The notes below the pieces were generated by a model that was given only the letters and a program-made list of their open reading frames with translations, was not told the DNA's origin and did no database searches. A stretch of 64,000 bases of DNA from Carpediemonas membranifera (Eukaryota; Fornicata): assembly GCA_019828565.1 (NCBI GenBank), contig JAHDYR010000005.1, positions 992,001 through 1,056,000 on the forward strand, given 5' to 3'. Every line of letters begins with the position of its first letter. The stretch's first letter is position 1. The position numbers were made by a program, and so were the translations under genes. Positions 19,101-28,394 of the stretch are shown here, piece by piece.

Positions 19101-20057
19101 AAGAGCGCCCGCCTCCCAGCGGCAGAGCCCGAGAGCGTCCGTCACATAGACGCCTGTGCCCGTGTCCGCCGGACAGAAGTCCAGGGCTGGTCGGGGTGCC
19201 ATGAGCGTCGTGACGGGTGTGAACCTACCGTGTTCAACGGTCGTCATGGCGAGGGTGCCGTCCTCGCAGATAATATAGAGCCGACGCCCGTCAGCGCATA
19301 TCCTGCGGGCCGGTGTCCCCTTCATGGCGTCCATGAGCTTGTACTCGGCGGACCACAGGCTGACGGTGTCGTCACCATGCACCATGCAGACGCCGCGGGC
19401 CGTCCCGGAGGTCCAGATCGAGCACAGCTGCAGCACTGGTGGACCGGGCCCGTCCACTGGGCTGTCGCACAGCAGGTCTGTCGGTACGGACCCCATTAGG
19501 TGGAGGGCGCGTGTTTCGTAGACCAGGACGTCCCCGTTGGAGCAGGCCGCCCACATAGTGCGTTCGGACCGGTCCTCCTTGGGCATGAAGAGCAGGGAGC
19601 GTGTGGTGACGTCGGTGTCGCCGTCAAATGTCAGGGTATCGATGAGGTCGCCTGTGCGGGCAGACCAGACGCGGATGACGCCGTCCGCAGCCGCCGTCCA
19701 GACGTGAGCGGGCACCTTGTCGGGGTGCATGGACTCGTGTGTGTGTGGGTCGATCGTAGTGGACTGCATGTCGAGTATGGGTGCACTGTGGGCGTGGCGA
19801 ATGGACGCCGTCACCTCCTGGTCCGAGATAGATACAATGTGCAGCGAGCCGTCCTCGCACGCCACCCAGAAAGATGATTCGTCGGGGAAGTGGCACAGCG
19901 CGAAGTGACAGACCCGGGTTCGCGACGGGACGCTAATAGTGGCCAATTGACGGCCATCTGTTTCGGAATAGACGCGTATCGTGCCATATTCACCGCCTCC
20001 AATCCATATTTCATCATATCCCGCGCCGCAATTGGCCACGGGCATCGCGCGATCCAT
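16197..20057 (-). CDS. WD40 propeller plus long coiled-coil protein
   Basis: The 1,286-residue protein starts with repeated beta-propeller blades over about residues 1-640 (GTIRVYSETDG, DGVIRVWSARTGD, DDTVSLWSAEY and other strand-W/Y-strand units separated by 40-60 residues, two propellers in length). Residues ~660-1150 are a heptad-rich coiled coil (ELHEVVEAETRERERFKRL, LEQVMAAANKSQQSLPKL), and the last 90 residues are acidic and Pro/Glu-rich. Such proteins usually act as cytoskeletal, ciliary or trafficking scaffolds; no orthologue is recognised. It is uninterrupted and begins at the only ATG that includes the first blade. Confidence 0.75.
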   Translation of the reverse strand: MDRAMPVANCGAGYDEIWIGGGEYGTIRVYSETDGRQLATISVPSRTRVCHFALCHFPDESSFWVACEDGSLHIVSISDQEVTASIRHAHSAPILDMQSTTIDPHTHESMHPDKVPAHVWTAAADGVIRVWSARTGDLIDTLTFDGDTDVTTRSLLFMPKEDRSERTMWAACSNGDVLVYETRALHLMGSVPTDLLCDSPVDGPGPPVLQLCSIWTSGTARGVCMVHGDDTVSLWSAEYKLMDAMKGTPARRICADGRRLYIICEDGTLAMTTVEHGRFTPVTTLMAPRPALDFCPADTGTGVYVTDALGLCRWEAGALALSIEPATQWIPRILKKTAYGVVAAMNSGLVLMSTVSGGILETVADVDLDTPAVDVAVDDKGIWVTEQDGTLRILSDRLRLVAKFSAAHMQRLLETDLELPPSWSPPHRIFAPRTTPGRVWAVVGADLLTVWDFRQATGSLELRTAVSLSTVHSGPVALLEEDGAGVWSVDTDCTVVVWDVPSGPPEPRCAFRPTEANGRPVALISTTHGVGLFLSDGVVHFLEYCEGDIALQSTVRILHDDFEGCTLHAVHQLHSGDIVVGVTDPTGTHKVLLFNEALILHGVHSVEEAVTAGTLYHETLVLGLGNGQLRVLHSTGEELAIDHIIDVHTRCSMHSEVDEQTGRRVFHQRAEVTVRLSLGEVARMTEEDERVPDVHALEGQISELHEVVEAETRERERFKRLASSVGAETHDLRAKLEQAEAALAIAQATVAQRPEVEENEIFLEDAEAQTDAVEAPMAPDFDTEGEIEALQAEIDALRGSNRALEDQMVRVNRQSIERVRESDKKLEQVMAAANKSQQSLPKLKNDLSEMTRRADRLDLQLEQSRRAVRDAESTAQVLNGDNRQLREHLEVSEAAIAERNAAIDSLKRDVTRLAHDLSDAQLRAESVQVERDEATNRAAFLEAALARADHKADKASRREAGGEVFGMAHIGEETALAREAESLRSMNASCAEQLADTLTRLGFAQPAGFPELSMAVSSAVDALLHAKQAMEQLTEAGTAVRALRPAVNGAMEALGREPSGKKLSMAEEIRSCVSEIKQIPILLELGEVGEELNGLSVQDLQESLTEAEATIEAQQSSIMQLEGEMKTLEASFSTRLAEIVMASRKPERQLPSVEYLTNRVESLERQLREAREQQVKTMVMAHRSPPREPRSAPVPEEGEAKEAEAPGPAPEFDEDDGEVFAEPDEAVDADKPDEKLEMEPRHQVQIEADDEVSAADAPSVPPKLGEGLDLGTVIVEEQMQSPRSVQ

Positions 20058-20774
20058 TTTCGCAGATTCTTGTTCTCTTGAAAAGTTCAGGGCAAAGCTG
20101 CGCTCGGGTCAAAACGCGTTAAGGTGACGCTCCGTGCGTCTTGTCCTGCGCAGGACGAGATGGCTGATATTCCGACCTGGGGAGCAGACCAGAGCTCCGC
20201 ACTTTTGTGCAAACCAGGTGGCCGTTTTCGTCGCTGGCAAGCAATCACTGGGTGAAGTACAAGAATGCTTTCCCTTGCTTCTTTTCATTCGACAACTGCG
20301 CTATATTACGAGAGGCGCGTTAGCGCTTACGATACGGAAGCTATCGAACTATTTGCCCAAAATTGCATGAGCGCCTCCGACATCGGCAACAGCGTGCGGG
20401 TTCCGTTCGGCTGCTTCGGGGGACAGATGGAGAACATGCCAGTGCACCCCCTCTATGAGTCGCATGAGCTCAGCTCCGTGTCACCGACATGACGTCGCAG
20501 AGGCGGGCGACTGGAAGTATTGGGCAATGATGGAGTAATGATGGGTTACTGCGCAGTGTACATTGCGGTATGAGGCCTCTTGAAGGCGCTGGCCCAGCCT
20601 TCTGGTCTCGGGCAGGCATTGTGTCGAAAATGTAAACATCTCTACAGCCGCCCCCGCCACGTGAGCGTCATGATGTTGCTCCACCCCCTCTTGTAAGGCC
20701 TCTCGCGAGATGTCGCCTTGCTGCAGGAAAAAAGTTTGAAACGCAGGCGTGCACAACCGGTAATATCAAGCAGT
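20058..20774. other. Intergenic region, possible short ORF
   Basis: It lies between divergent genes. A 75-codon plus-strand frame at 20265-20492 (MLSLASFHSTTALYY...) is mildly protein-like but has no homology cue. No other signal is seen. Confidence 0.3.
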
Positions 20775-23183
20775 ATGGCGGAAATCGAAAGCACAGCACA
20801 AGCGAAAGGAATAGCAATGAGCCCAAATCCTGAAGTAGAAAAGGCATACATGGCTGAGATGGCGAGTACGGCATCAACACATGCAAACGAACACACAAAT
20901 GCCACTCAGCAGGATATGAATGAGCTCAGCATAGCGAATAAGCTTGAAGATCTCCCTGCTGCTCTTAAAAATGCGTCTGCCAAGGAGCAGACCGACTTTC
21001 TCGAGCGCCGTGCAGGCCTGCTCAACCCCGACCTCCCCAAGCCCCTTGCACGCAGCACGGTCTTCGGTGTTGGCATCTGCGGTCCGCCAGGCTTCGGGAA
21101 GTCCACAATCCTGACGGAGGTGCAGCAGCGGTTGTCTGATCGCGGTGTCACGTCGACCATCATCTCCTACGACGGGACCAAGCGGGCAATGGCCGCAGAC
21201 GGGCTCGACACATCGGGCCGCAGACCATTCTTCAGGTTTATCTCGCGTGTGGCTGAGGCGCTGTGGCGGGGCGACGTGCCCCTCGTCGACCATTGCCTCG
21301 CCAAGCCCGTGGCCGAGGATCTGCGGACAATGTTCGCGGCGTATGGGAGCAAGTTCGTCGTCGTCGGTGTGGACCCCACTCAGCATGCCGCCCTGGCCCC
21401 CGTCTGGGCTGGGCGCGTGTTGCGCCGCTCGGCGAACTGCGACGACGGGTCAACTCTCGTTCCGGGCGTAGATGGGCTCAGTGACCTCGTAGCGGTGCGC
21501 GTGGTCGGCAAGAAGTGCCACGAGACGGCGAGCACACCCCTGGACGTCGTCCTCGACTTCGGTGTACCCTCTGACCCCGCCACCATCCAACTCGGCACCC
21601 GCATCATCGCGGGGCGAGCCCAGGCGTCAGACATTGATGCCATCGACACCGCGGGTCGGGCGCCCTGTGCTGATCCGCTGAGTGTGGCCGACCAGCTCAT
21701 CGCATCGACGGGGCTCGACGGTGTCGACACCGCCTTCGACCCCCTTGCCGAGCTCCCCACCGCCCCTGTCGCCGCGGACACCCAGATCGTCGCCATCCCG
21801 TGGGGCAGGGGCGCCCTGTGGATCGGGGACCACGTCAAGGGCGAGCTCCTCTTCGACAGGTGGGGGTACCGCACCATTCCCGTCAGGAACGCCCAGCCGT
21901 CGTGCCTCGGGATCACGTGGGCCCTGGTGCACCACACGCAGCTCAGACAGCTCCTGCGCCGGCCCCTATTGAAGCGCGTGGGCGAGGCCCTACTGGCCGA
22001 CTGTGGCCCCAGCCTGCCCGCCACCCCCGCCCGGTCCCCCTGCCCCTCCGACGACGAGGGGGAGATGGGGGCGCCGACTGGGCTCAAGGTGTTCACGCCG
22101 CTCAAGCCGGCAGCTCGCGACGATGGCGAGGGAACTGATGGCAGCGACGCCGACGAGGTGATCGCCTCGCTGGGCAGAGCTGCGAGGGCCAATCAGGCGC
22201 GCGAGCAGCAGAAGGACGGCGTTGAGGCGACAGATCAGGGCGACAGCCGCAAGTCGCGCTTCGTCGACGACTGCGGACGGCCCCTGCCCCGGAGTGCGGG
22301 CAACGGCGGGTACCACTCAACGCGCCCGTACCACCGACATGCCCGCATGGACGAGATCAGGGAGGCGATCGCGGAGGGGCGCGACGAGTTCGAGCTCGAC
22401 CCCGCGCCCCAGCCCGCCCAGGAGGTCCACAAGTTGCAGACAGTCGACCTGGCGCGCGAGGACGACCTCACTGTGTGGCGTCTCGTCATGGCACAGGGTT
22501 CGAAGCCCCTCACCGGATGGAGCACCGGCCTGGTCGATGCTCATAAGGAGAGCGGCCGGCACGACTCGACAGACTACGATCACGCCTCCCACCTGTTGAT
22601 GGAGGGCTTCGCGGAGGAGCAGTACGAGCAGTTCCGGGCCCGCTGCCTCGAGGAGCGGACCCGGGTGGGCAAGGGCGTCTCCTGGGAGATGGCGACGCTC
22701 TTCCGGTTCTGGTCCTACTTCCTTCGCGAAGAGCCCAACTACCTGCGCCGCTCGATGGTTGCTGAGTTCCGAGCCCTCGCCTGGGACGACGCGGCGAACT
22801 CCACGGCCCCCAAACCGTTCTACGGCATCGAGTGTCTCTTCCGGTTCTACGCCTTCACGCTTGAGGCCCAGGACGTCCCCAGACTGTGGCAGCTGTTCGA
22901 GGAGGACGTCCTACGGGACTGCGTCATCCAGCGCCACGACCTCTACGGCCTGAGCATGCTGCTGGCCACCCTTGATTACATGCCCAAGACAAGGGCCAGG
23001 CCCGTCTTCTCCGAGGGGCTGAGGCGCTGGTTGCAGCGGTACCCGACGCTCAAGGCCCTCCAGAACAGGGGCAAGGACCGTCGTGCCCAACCCCAGCGGC
23101 GATCTGAGGGCAGCAGGGGCCGAGGCCGCGGCAGAGGCCGTGGGGGGGCGGCCAGTCAGGCGTCCTGGCGGGCCCAGCGCTGA
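20775..23183 (+). CDS. P-loop NTPase/kinase fused to LARP1-type DM15 region
   Basis: The 802-residue frame starts at the ATG at 20775; upstream in-frame codons lack an ATG. Residues ~98-350 form a P-loop domain with Walker A GPPGFGKST (103-111), then SYDGTKRAMAADG and a strand FVVVGVDPT, resembling polynucleotide-kinase/AAA_33-type kinases. Residues ~600-755 reproduce the LARP1 DM15 HEAT-like repeats: RARCLEERTRVGKGVSWEM ATLFRFWSYFLRE, YGIECLFRFYAF, LYGLSMLLATLDY. The Tyr and Glu of YGxE and the Tyr of LYGL, which in human LARP1 hold the m7G cap (Y883, E886, Y922 as I recall), are kept. An RG-rich tail ends the protein. LARP1 controls TOP mRNAs; no La motif is seen here. A cap- or 5'-end RNA-binding NTPase is inferred. 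Confidence 0.8.
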   Translation: MAEIESTAQAKGIAMSPNPEVEKAYMAEMASTASTHANEHTNATQQDMNELSIANKLEDLPAALKNASAKEQTDFLERRAGLLNPDLPKPLARSTVFGVGICGPPGFGKSTILTEVQQRLSDRGVTSTIISYDGTKRAMAADGLDTSGRRPFFRFISRVAEALWRGDVPLVDHCLAKPVAEDLRTMFAAYGSKFVVVGVDPTQHAALAPVWAGRVLRRSANCDDGSTLVPGVDGLSDLVAVRVVGKKCHETASTPLDVVLDFGVPSDPATIQLGTRIIAGRAQASDIDAIDTAGRAPCADPLSVADQLIASTGLDGVDTAFDPLAELPTAPVAADTQIVAIPWGRGALWIGDHVKGELLFDRWGYRTIPVRNAQPSCLGITWALVHHTQLRQLLRRPLLKRVGEALLADCGPSLPATPARSPCPSDDEGEMGAPTGLKVFTPLKPAARDDGEGTDGSDADEVIASLGRAARANQAREQQKDGVEATDQGDSRKSRFVDDCGRPLPRSAGNGGYHSTRPYHRHARMDEIREAIAEGRDEFELDPAPQPAQEVHKLQTVDLAREDDLTVWRLVMAQGSKPLTGWSTGLVDAHKESGRHDSTDYDHASHLLMEGFAEEQYEQFRARCLEERTRVGKGVSWEMATLFRFWSYFLREEPNYLRRSMVAEFRALAWDDAANSTAPKPFYGIECLFRFYAFTLEAQDVPRLWQLFEEDVLRDCVIQRHDLYGLSMLLATLDYMPKTRARPVFSEGLRRWLQRYPTLKALQNRGKDRRAQPQRRSEGSRGRGRGRGRGGAASQASWRAQR

Positions 23184-23201
23184 GTAAAGGTCATCTCATG
23201 T

Positions 23202-24620
23202 TTACTGGGTGCCCTGCTGGAAGAGAGCGGTGGCTGTGTTCTGGAATGCGTTGATGGTGGCGGCGGAGTAGAAGTCGTTGTCATCCAGCTCGTACTCCCT
23301 GATGGTCTCGTGACACTGGCCGATGCCGGCGCGGAGCACAGTCTCGATGCGGTTGTTGACGTGCTCAACCGTGAGGGCAAGGACGTTTTGGCGCTGCTCG
23401 ATGGCCATGTTCTGCACAATGATGGCGCCGAGGCCGGCCAGCTGGGGGGGAGCAAGGAATGCGCCGGACTCGCGGATGGCCGCGTGCTGTGCGGAGGTGA
23501 AGATCTTCTCGGCCTCCACGATGCAGCGTGTGCCTGTGTGCAGGAAGCCCGTCAGCACCTCGTTCGTCATTGGCCGGGGTCCGAGTGTGATCACGGCGTC
23601 AGCAATGATATCCGTCGGCGGGTTGAGGTAGAAGGTCGCGGTGGCGTTCGAGTTGACGTACTGGACGCGACCCTTCTTGAGCTCCTTGAGGCGGTCGGCT
23701 GTGAAGCCGCGCGTGTCGGCGACAACGCCATTGTCGATGGGGTAGAGCAGAGGCAGGGCCTTGCGGCGGATGAGCTCCTCAGCAGCGGCCTTAACGGCGT
23801 CAGGCCGGCCGAGTACGAGGGTAGTGAGGCCCTTGATGCCATCATGATCCCGGGAGTAGAGCAGGTCGAAGGCGATGACCCCGCCGATGCCGCGGTAGTC
23901 TCCAGGGTCGAGGATGCTGCCGTACGTCGTGTCTGGTCGGGGGATGACCTCGGAGTCCGTCAACCGGTGAGAGTGGCCGTACAGGCGGGCGAAGTCGGTC
24001 CTGGTCGCCGTGGCACCAGGGTAGAACTGGACGAAGCGGTGCTGCTTGGCAAGGAACGTGGTGGCAAAGGCTGCGGCGAAGAGGTCCTTGTCGGCGTCCT
24101 CGAGGCCGTGGAAGTCGAGGTCAATCGCGGTGTAGCCTCCGCCGACGAGCGCCTGAGAGAGGGCAGAGAGTAGCGTCTGCTGCTTGGCGTGGATCTTGGC
24201 GCTGGCCATGGTGATGTCCTCGATGAAGTCCAGCGGGCCGTGGGCTGGACCGCGGCAGGTGGAATAGACGACGCTGTACACGCGGTTAACACAGCGGTGG
24301 CCACGGATGTTCGTCCAATAGATGCGGGTGATGGCAGTCTCCTCGGGAGTCAGGAAGGGGATGACGAGGTCGGTGAACTGGGGGACGTGCTGGATCAAAG
24401 GGGCACAGATCTCGGCGAAGTGCGTGGCCGCGCGGACGTACTCGGGCTCCTCCGTCCTCTCGAGGACGGACTGGACGTCGGACACGAAGGCCTCCCTGGT
24501 GAGGAGAGTGACATCGAGGGCGCTCTCGCTGACCTGGGGCGGCGGCATGTGCTCGGGCTGGCCAATGAGCTCCGCCTTCAGGTTATGAAGCTGTGTATCG
24601 GGCATAAAGGAACGCTGCAT
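23202..24620 (-). CDS. Glutamate dehydrogenase-like protein lacking catalytic residues
   Basis: The 472 residues align through their length with NADP-type hexameric glutamate dehydrogenases. RIYWTNIRGHRCVNRVYSVV matches the RVxWxDDxxxxxVNRxxRVQ strand; ATHFAEICAPLI and the ending NAFQNTATALFQQG match the family's ends; TRCIVEAEKIF and FLAPPQLAGLGAIIVQNMA match KxVxEGANMP and LFAPGKAANAGGVATSGLEM. Key residues differ: the substrate Lys of YKGG is His (AHGPLDF), the catalytic Lys of GGGKGG is Tyr (GGGYTAI), PAGDIG is YPGATAT, and the dinucleotide GxGNVA loop is VLGRPDA. It is therefore predicted to be a non-catalytic relative (structural or regulatory). Stop codons of this gene and the LARP1-like gene are 18 bp apart. 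Confidence 0.72.
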   Translation of the reverse strand: MQRSFMPDTQLHNLKAELIGQPEHMPPPQVSESALDVTLLTREAFVSDVQSVLERTEEPEYVRAATHFAEICAPLIQHVPQFTDLVIPFLTPEETAITRIYWTNIRGHRCVNRVYSVVYSTCRGPAHGPLDFIEDITMASAKIHAKQQTLLSALSQALVGGGYTAIDLDFHGLEDADKDLFAAAFATTFLAKQHRFVQFYPGATATRTDFARLYGHSHRLTDSEVIPRPDTTYGSILDPGDYRGIGGVIAFDLLYSRDHDGIKGLTTLVLGRPDAVKAAAEELIRRKALPLLYPIDNGVVADTRGFTADRLKELKKGRVQYVNSNATATFYLNPPTDIIADAVITLGPRPMTNEVLTGFLHTGTRCIVEAEKIFTSAQHAAIRESGAFLAPPQLAGLGAIIVQNMAIEQRQNVLALTVEHVNNRIETVLRAGIGQCHETIREYELDDNDFYSAATINAFQNTATALFQQGTQ

Positions 24621-24993
24621 GATTTCTGGTTACTTATTGCTATTGTATTGGTTGTGAGCAGCATGACACGGTGTCGTCGGACGCCTGTGGAAACAACCGT
24701 AAGGATGTCAAAGCAGCAGGAGCCGATGGAATGACCCTTTTGGGAATACGACCCTATACGTAGTGTTCAGCTGCTCAGTGCCCTGTAATTGCCAGGGGGG
24801 CATCCTGTTCAAAATGCTCTGTCAAGTCAATAACGGTCAAAGATGTCCCGTGTAAGGCCACGCTGTGACTACAAGTAGCTAATGTACAGCATGACGGGCT
24901 GAGCGTCCAAACCCTCCCCCCAACCTCAGGGCCCAAGCCATCTGTCCACCGTGTCGAGCGAGTCTTTATCAGGAACCCTGGACCAGCTCCCGG
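24621..24993. other. Intergenic region
   Basis: No gene, repeat or structured element was recognised between the GDH-like gene start and the end of the coiled-coil gene. Confidence 0.4.
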
Positions 24994-26022
24994 TCACCCC
25001 TCACCTCCAACCGAGGTCGACTGTCGCCTCAGCCCTGTGATGACCCCCTCCTTTGCCTTGAGGGCGGCCTTGAGCTTGGCGATCTCTCCATCCTTTGCCC
25101 GCATCTCGGAGCTGTGAACCGAGACGAGCCGCATGATCTCACCATTGATGGCCGCCTCCTTCTCCGCCCGGGTGGCCTTCGCCTCCAGCCCCTTCCCATC
25201 CGTCTTCGGGCCGACATCCGGCCGAGCCCCGCGGCTTGAGTGGTGTAGGACCTCGTTCGCCGCCAGGAGTTGGGTGTCCGTCTCTCTGACCCGTCTGTGC
25301 ATGGTCTCGACCGTCGCCTCGAGCTCAGAGATCCTCGACCGCTGGGTGTCACACACTGACCGCAGGTACGCCATCACCTCGGTGGCCGCGCTTATCTTGT
25401 CCAAATAAAGACTGTTTGCTGCCCTCAGCTCTGAAACCATGGCCTCGTACCGTGCTTCCGTCGCCTTCACAAGCTCCTTCGCTGCAGCGTTCGTCCTCTG
25501 CTCTGACAGAAAGTCCGCCTGGTCCTTGATGGCCTGCTGCTCAACCCTCGCCGCGACCCTGGACAGGATGAGCTGCTTGTCCCGCTGCCCGACCTGCCAC
25601 TCTAGGTCCTTTTTGGCCCGATCCCGCTCCTCCGTGCGGGCCTTGGCGAGCTCTTGGTCAACGTCAACACGGTCCAGGAACTGAGACACCCTCACAGTGC
25701 TCTCAAGCTCGGCGATGCGGCTGTGGGCAGCATCAAGGTCCTCTTTGAGCTGCATCTGCTCCGTCTTGTCGGTCTGAACCTCCTGCGTCTTCGTGACGGG
25801 ACCCGTCCGCTTCTTGTGGTCAGGGCGCGGTATAATGCTCTGTCTGCGGAAGGAGTTCCGGTTCCAGTGATCTGGCGGCGTGATCATCCGTTTTCGTTCA
25901 CTTGTGGGCGATGTGTCCTCCTCAAGCTCTACGGTGCCATGTAAGGTGTATTCCTCGGGTATTTGTATGTTAGTAAGCATGGAGCGCTCGAGAATAGGCT
26001 CCAGTGGCCTACTCTTCATCAT
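24994..26022 (-). CDS. Coiled-coil protein, unknown
   Basis: The 342 residues have a disordered N-terminus (~1-85, Pro/Arg-rich with RKRMITPPDHWNR) and an almost continuous coiled coil from ~90 to the end, shown by charged heptads such as QMQLKEDLDAAHSRIAELE and EIAKLKAALKAKEGVITGL, broken near residue 250. No domain is recognised; it may be a cytoskeletal or scaffold protein. The start at two consecutive ATGs (26022) precedes a conserved-looking SRPLEPIL stretch. Confidence 0.65.
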   Translation of the reverse strand: MMKSRPLEPILERSMLTNIQIPEEYTLHGTVELEEDTSPTSERKRMITPPDHWNRNSFRRQSIIPRPDHKKRTGPVTKTQEVQTDKTEQMQLKEDLDAAHSRIAELESTVRVSQFLDRVDVDQELAKARTEERDRAKKDLEWQVGQRDKQLILSRVAARVEQQAIKDQADFLSEQRTNAAAKELVKATEARYEAMVSELRAANSLYLDKISAATEVMAYLRSVCDTQRSRISELEATVETMHRRVRETDTQLLAANEVLHHSSRGARPDVGPKTDGKGLEAKATRAEKEAAINGEIMRLVSVHSSEMRAKDGEIAKLKAALKAKEGVITGLRRQSTSVGGEG

Positions 26023-26238
26023 CGCCCCAAAAATCGGCTGTTGCCTTCGACTCGGCCGAGTAACTCAGCCCCGACTAAGGCCAACTAGACTACTCCCACT
26101 GCTTCCATGACCTCTTTATACCCGTCGTGGGTTGTTTTGTCAGATTTGCGCTATTGCAGAATAGCGCTCCATGACCCGCTCTCAACGTGTCCCCCGTTCA
26201 TGCCAACTGCAGTAAGCAATACATTTATCCGTGTCTGA

Positions 26239-28394
26239 CTACTGTGGGCTGACTCCGCCGGACGGGTGTCGCAGCGTGGTGACGTTGTCCGCGATGATGC
26301 CGTCGATACGAAGGACGTCCCACTGGTGCCGCATCATCTCGTCGTCATCATCCCGCGACCCGTAGCTGTACACCAGCAGCCCCAGCCGGTGAGCGAGGTC
26401 GACGATGTCCTCGTGCGCCAGGATGGTCTCGATGCCGAGGACGACGCCCGTGAGGTATGCCCTGGCCGCGAACATGACGGCGTGGTAGGGGTTGGAGCAG
26501 AGCGTGTTCTCGTAGTCGATGTCGGGGGAGACCCGGTTGATCTTGTGCTGCTGCTCGCCGACGAAGCCGGCGTTGAGGTAAAAGACGGGGAAGCGGGCCT
26601 GCTTGAGGCGGATGAGCGTGACAATCTCGGGATCGAACGACGAGAAGAAGATGGGCCGGTTGGGCTGGCTCTTGATCTCGTCAAACACGATCTGTAAGAT
26701 TGTCTCGACCGTCGTGGGCCTCGACGGGTAGCGGACGAGGCCGCCCATGGCGTGCTTGCTGGGGTACTTGACCTCGATGTTGAAGCCGAGGTTCACCGGC
26801 AGCTCGCGGAACATCTGCTTGAGGGACGTCCGGTGCTCGAAGATCACGCGGTAGTTGCCGGGGGTGGCGGGCTGGAAGTGCGGCTGTCTATTGCTGACCA
26901 ACGCGGCTACGGTCTGAGATGGACCGTCCTGCGGCGCCGCGAAGGGGGGTGAAGTGAGCATTTGATTAAGACGATCCAGCCCGGTCGGCATGGCGGCGAG
27001 CTTGGGCCGGTAGTAAGTGTGGTCGCCCTCGTTGTCGGAGTTGAGCTCATCGTGGCGGAGATTGATCGAAGTGCGGCGCTTGGGCATGCCTGGCCGACGC
27101 ATAGCCCGGGACGGGGCAGTGGCGAGGAACTCCTTGGCCGTCACCAGGCGGATGGGCATGATCAGGGGCGACCCGTCCGTCTTCGTGCCCGACTCGAACT
27201 CGAAGTCGTGGTGGATGACGACCTTGTCGTCCTTCGTCATCTGGGCGTCGAACTCGATGAACCGCACCCCCCGCTTGGCCGCCAGCTGGAACGACAGCGC
27301 CGTGTTCTCGCTAACTCGCACCCTGTGGCCGTCCCCGTGGACCTTGTTCGACCCCAGTCCGCGGTGCCCGATGTACGGCTTGTTCAAAAGCTTCTCCTTC
27401 TGCACCTCCGCGCCCGCGATGGTGTTGCACTCGTGGTCAAACGGCCAGACAACGAGGAACGAGACGTCCAGTCGGCCGCACGGCTCCAGCGCACGGTCGA
27501 GCAGTGTCCGGCTCAGCATCCGCTTGTCCGTGGGGACGATGAAGTCCGCGGACGAAAGCACAGCTCGGCCGAGCATTTTAAGGTCAGGCCATGGCGCGGT
27601 CTCGTCGACGGGATTGTCGGGGTCCACGGGCGTCCAGACGGACGCGGTGAGCCGGATGGTCTCGGGAGACTTGTAGTGGAAGAGGGAGGGGAAGATGTTA
27701 TACGGGGGCTCTCCACATGCAGCGTGGGTCGTGTACGGCTTGGGCGAGACCTGCTTGGCTTCAATAAGGGGCGACCCGCGCTCCCCGGTGGCGTGTACGA
27801 ACTTAAACCAGACAGGAACGCCCGCCCCCGAGGACAGCTCGAGGTAGTAGATCCTGGCGGGCTCGGACAGGGCGTGCACGGGTACGGACCGAATGCCGTC
27901 CGGCCCAATGTGGCCGAGCCAGACGCGGAGCTGGGTCTGCTTGTGGAGGAAGCCAGGGTCCCTGATGGCGATGCCTGCGGACGTCGAGAGGAAGGCACCG
28001 TCGTCCACGGTCATGGTGATCTCGTCCCTTGTCGTCAGAGAGCGGCGGCGACCCTCGGAGACGACGAGCTCGTCGGGAGCGTCTGCACATGCGTCCTGGG
28101 AGATAAAATAGCGGTACTCGAAGGTCATGGACCGCGGCAGGGTCACCTGGACCTGGTATTGCTTCATCCCGTCCGTCAGGTTGGAAAGTGATGGTACATC
28201 GGTAAGAAGAAGCGCAGCAGACGTATCCCAGGCTCCCATGATCTTGCTGTCGCCCACAAGCTGCATTAGAGGGTGCTTCGTCAACAAACCTTCACTGATT
28301 GCTGTTCTTCGATATGCGAAACGCGCAACGTGAATGTGACGGAGGTAAATAGGTCTCTATAGTAAGGAACGCTCTCTAATGGGCCTTCCATCAT
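26239..28394 (-). CDS. CBM20-GDPD glycerophosphodiester phosphodiesterase, GPCPD1-like (two exons)
   Basis: Exon 1 is 28290-28394 and exon 2 26239-28260, joined in phase 0 (708 residues). Splicing gives VTFTLRVSHIEEQQSVK then LVGDSKIMGAWDTS, a complete start of a CBM20 starch-binding fold; the unspliced frame lacks an ATG ahead of that fold's first strand. The GDPD domain begins near residue 328 with IGHRGLGSN, then SENTALSF, the metal ligands FIEFDAQMTKD and VVIHHDF, and continues with NIEVKYP, PIFFSSFDP and a C-terminal GIIADN. Animal GPCPD1 (GDE5), with the same CBM20-GDPD order, hydrolyses glycerophosphocholine to choline and glycerol-3-phosphate in the cytosol, so that reaction is likely. 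Confidence 0.88.
28261..28289 (-). other. Intron, 29 nt, in CBM20-GDPD gene
   Basis: It begins GTTTGT and ends CTCTAATGCAG, phase 0. An in-frame ATG inside the intron's last bases could mislead a start call; splicing instead provides the ATG pair at 28389-28394. Confidence 0.87.

Noticed and set aside
26962-28191. Plus-strand frame of 409 codons opposite the CBM20-GDPD gene
   Set aside because: No domain, Arg/Gly/Val-rich, and it lies entirely over a well-supported gene.
28282-28287. Non-ATG (TTG) start for the CBM20-GDPD gene
   Set aside because: That TTG lies inside the 29-nt intron; splicing gives a normal ATG and a complete CBM20 first strand.
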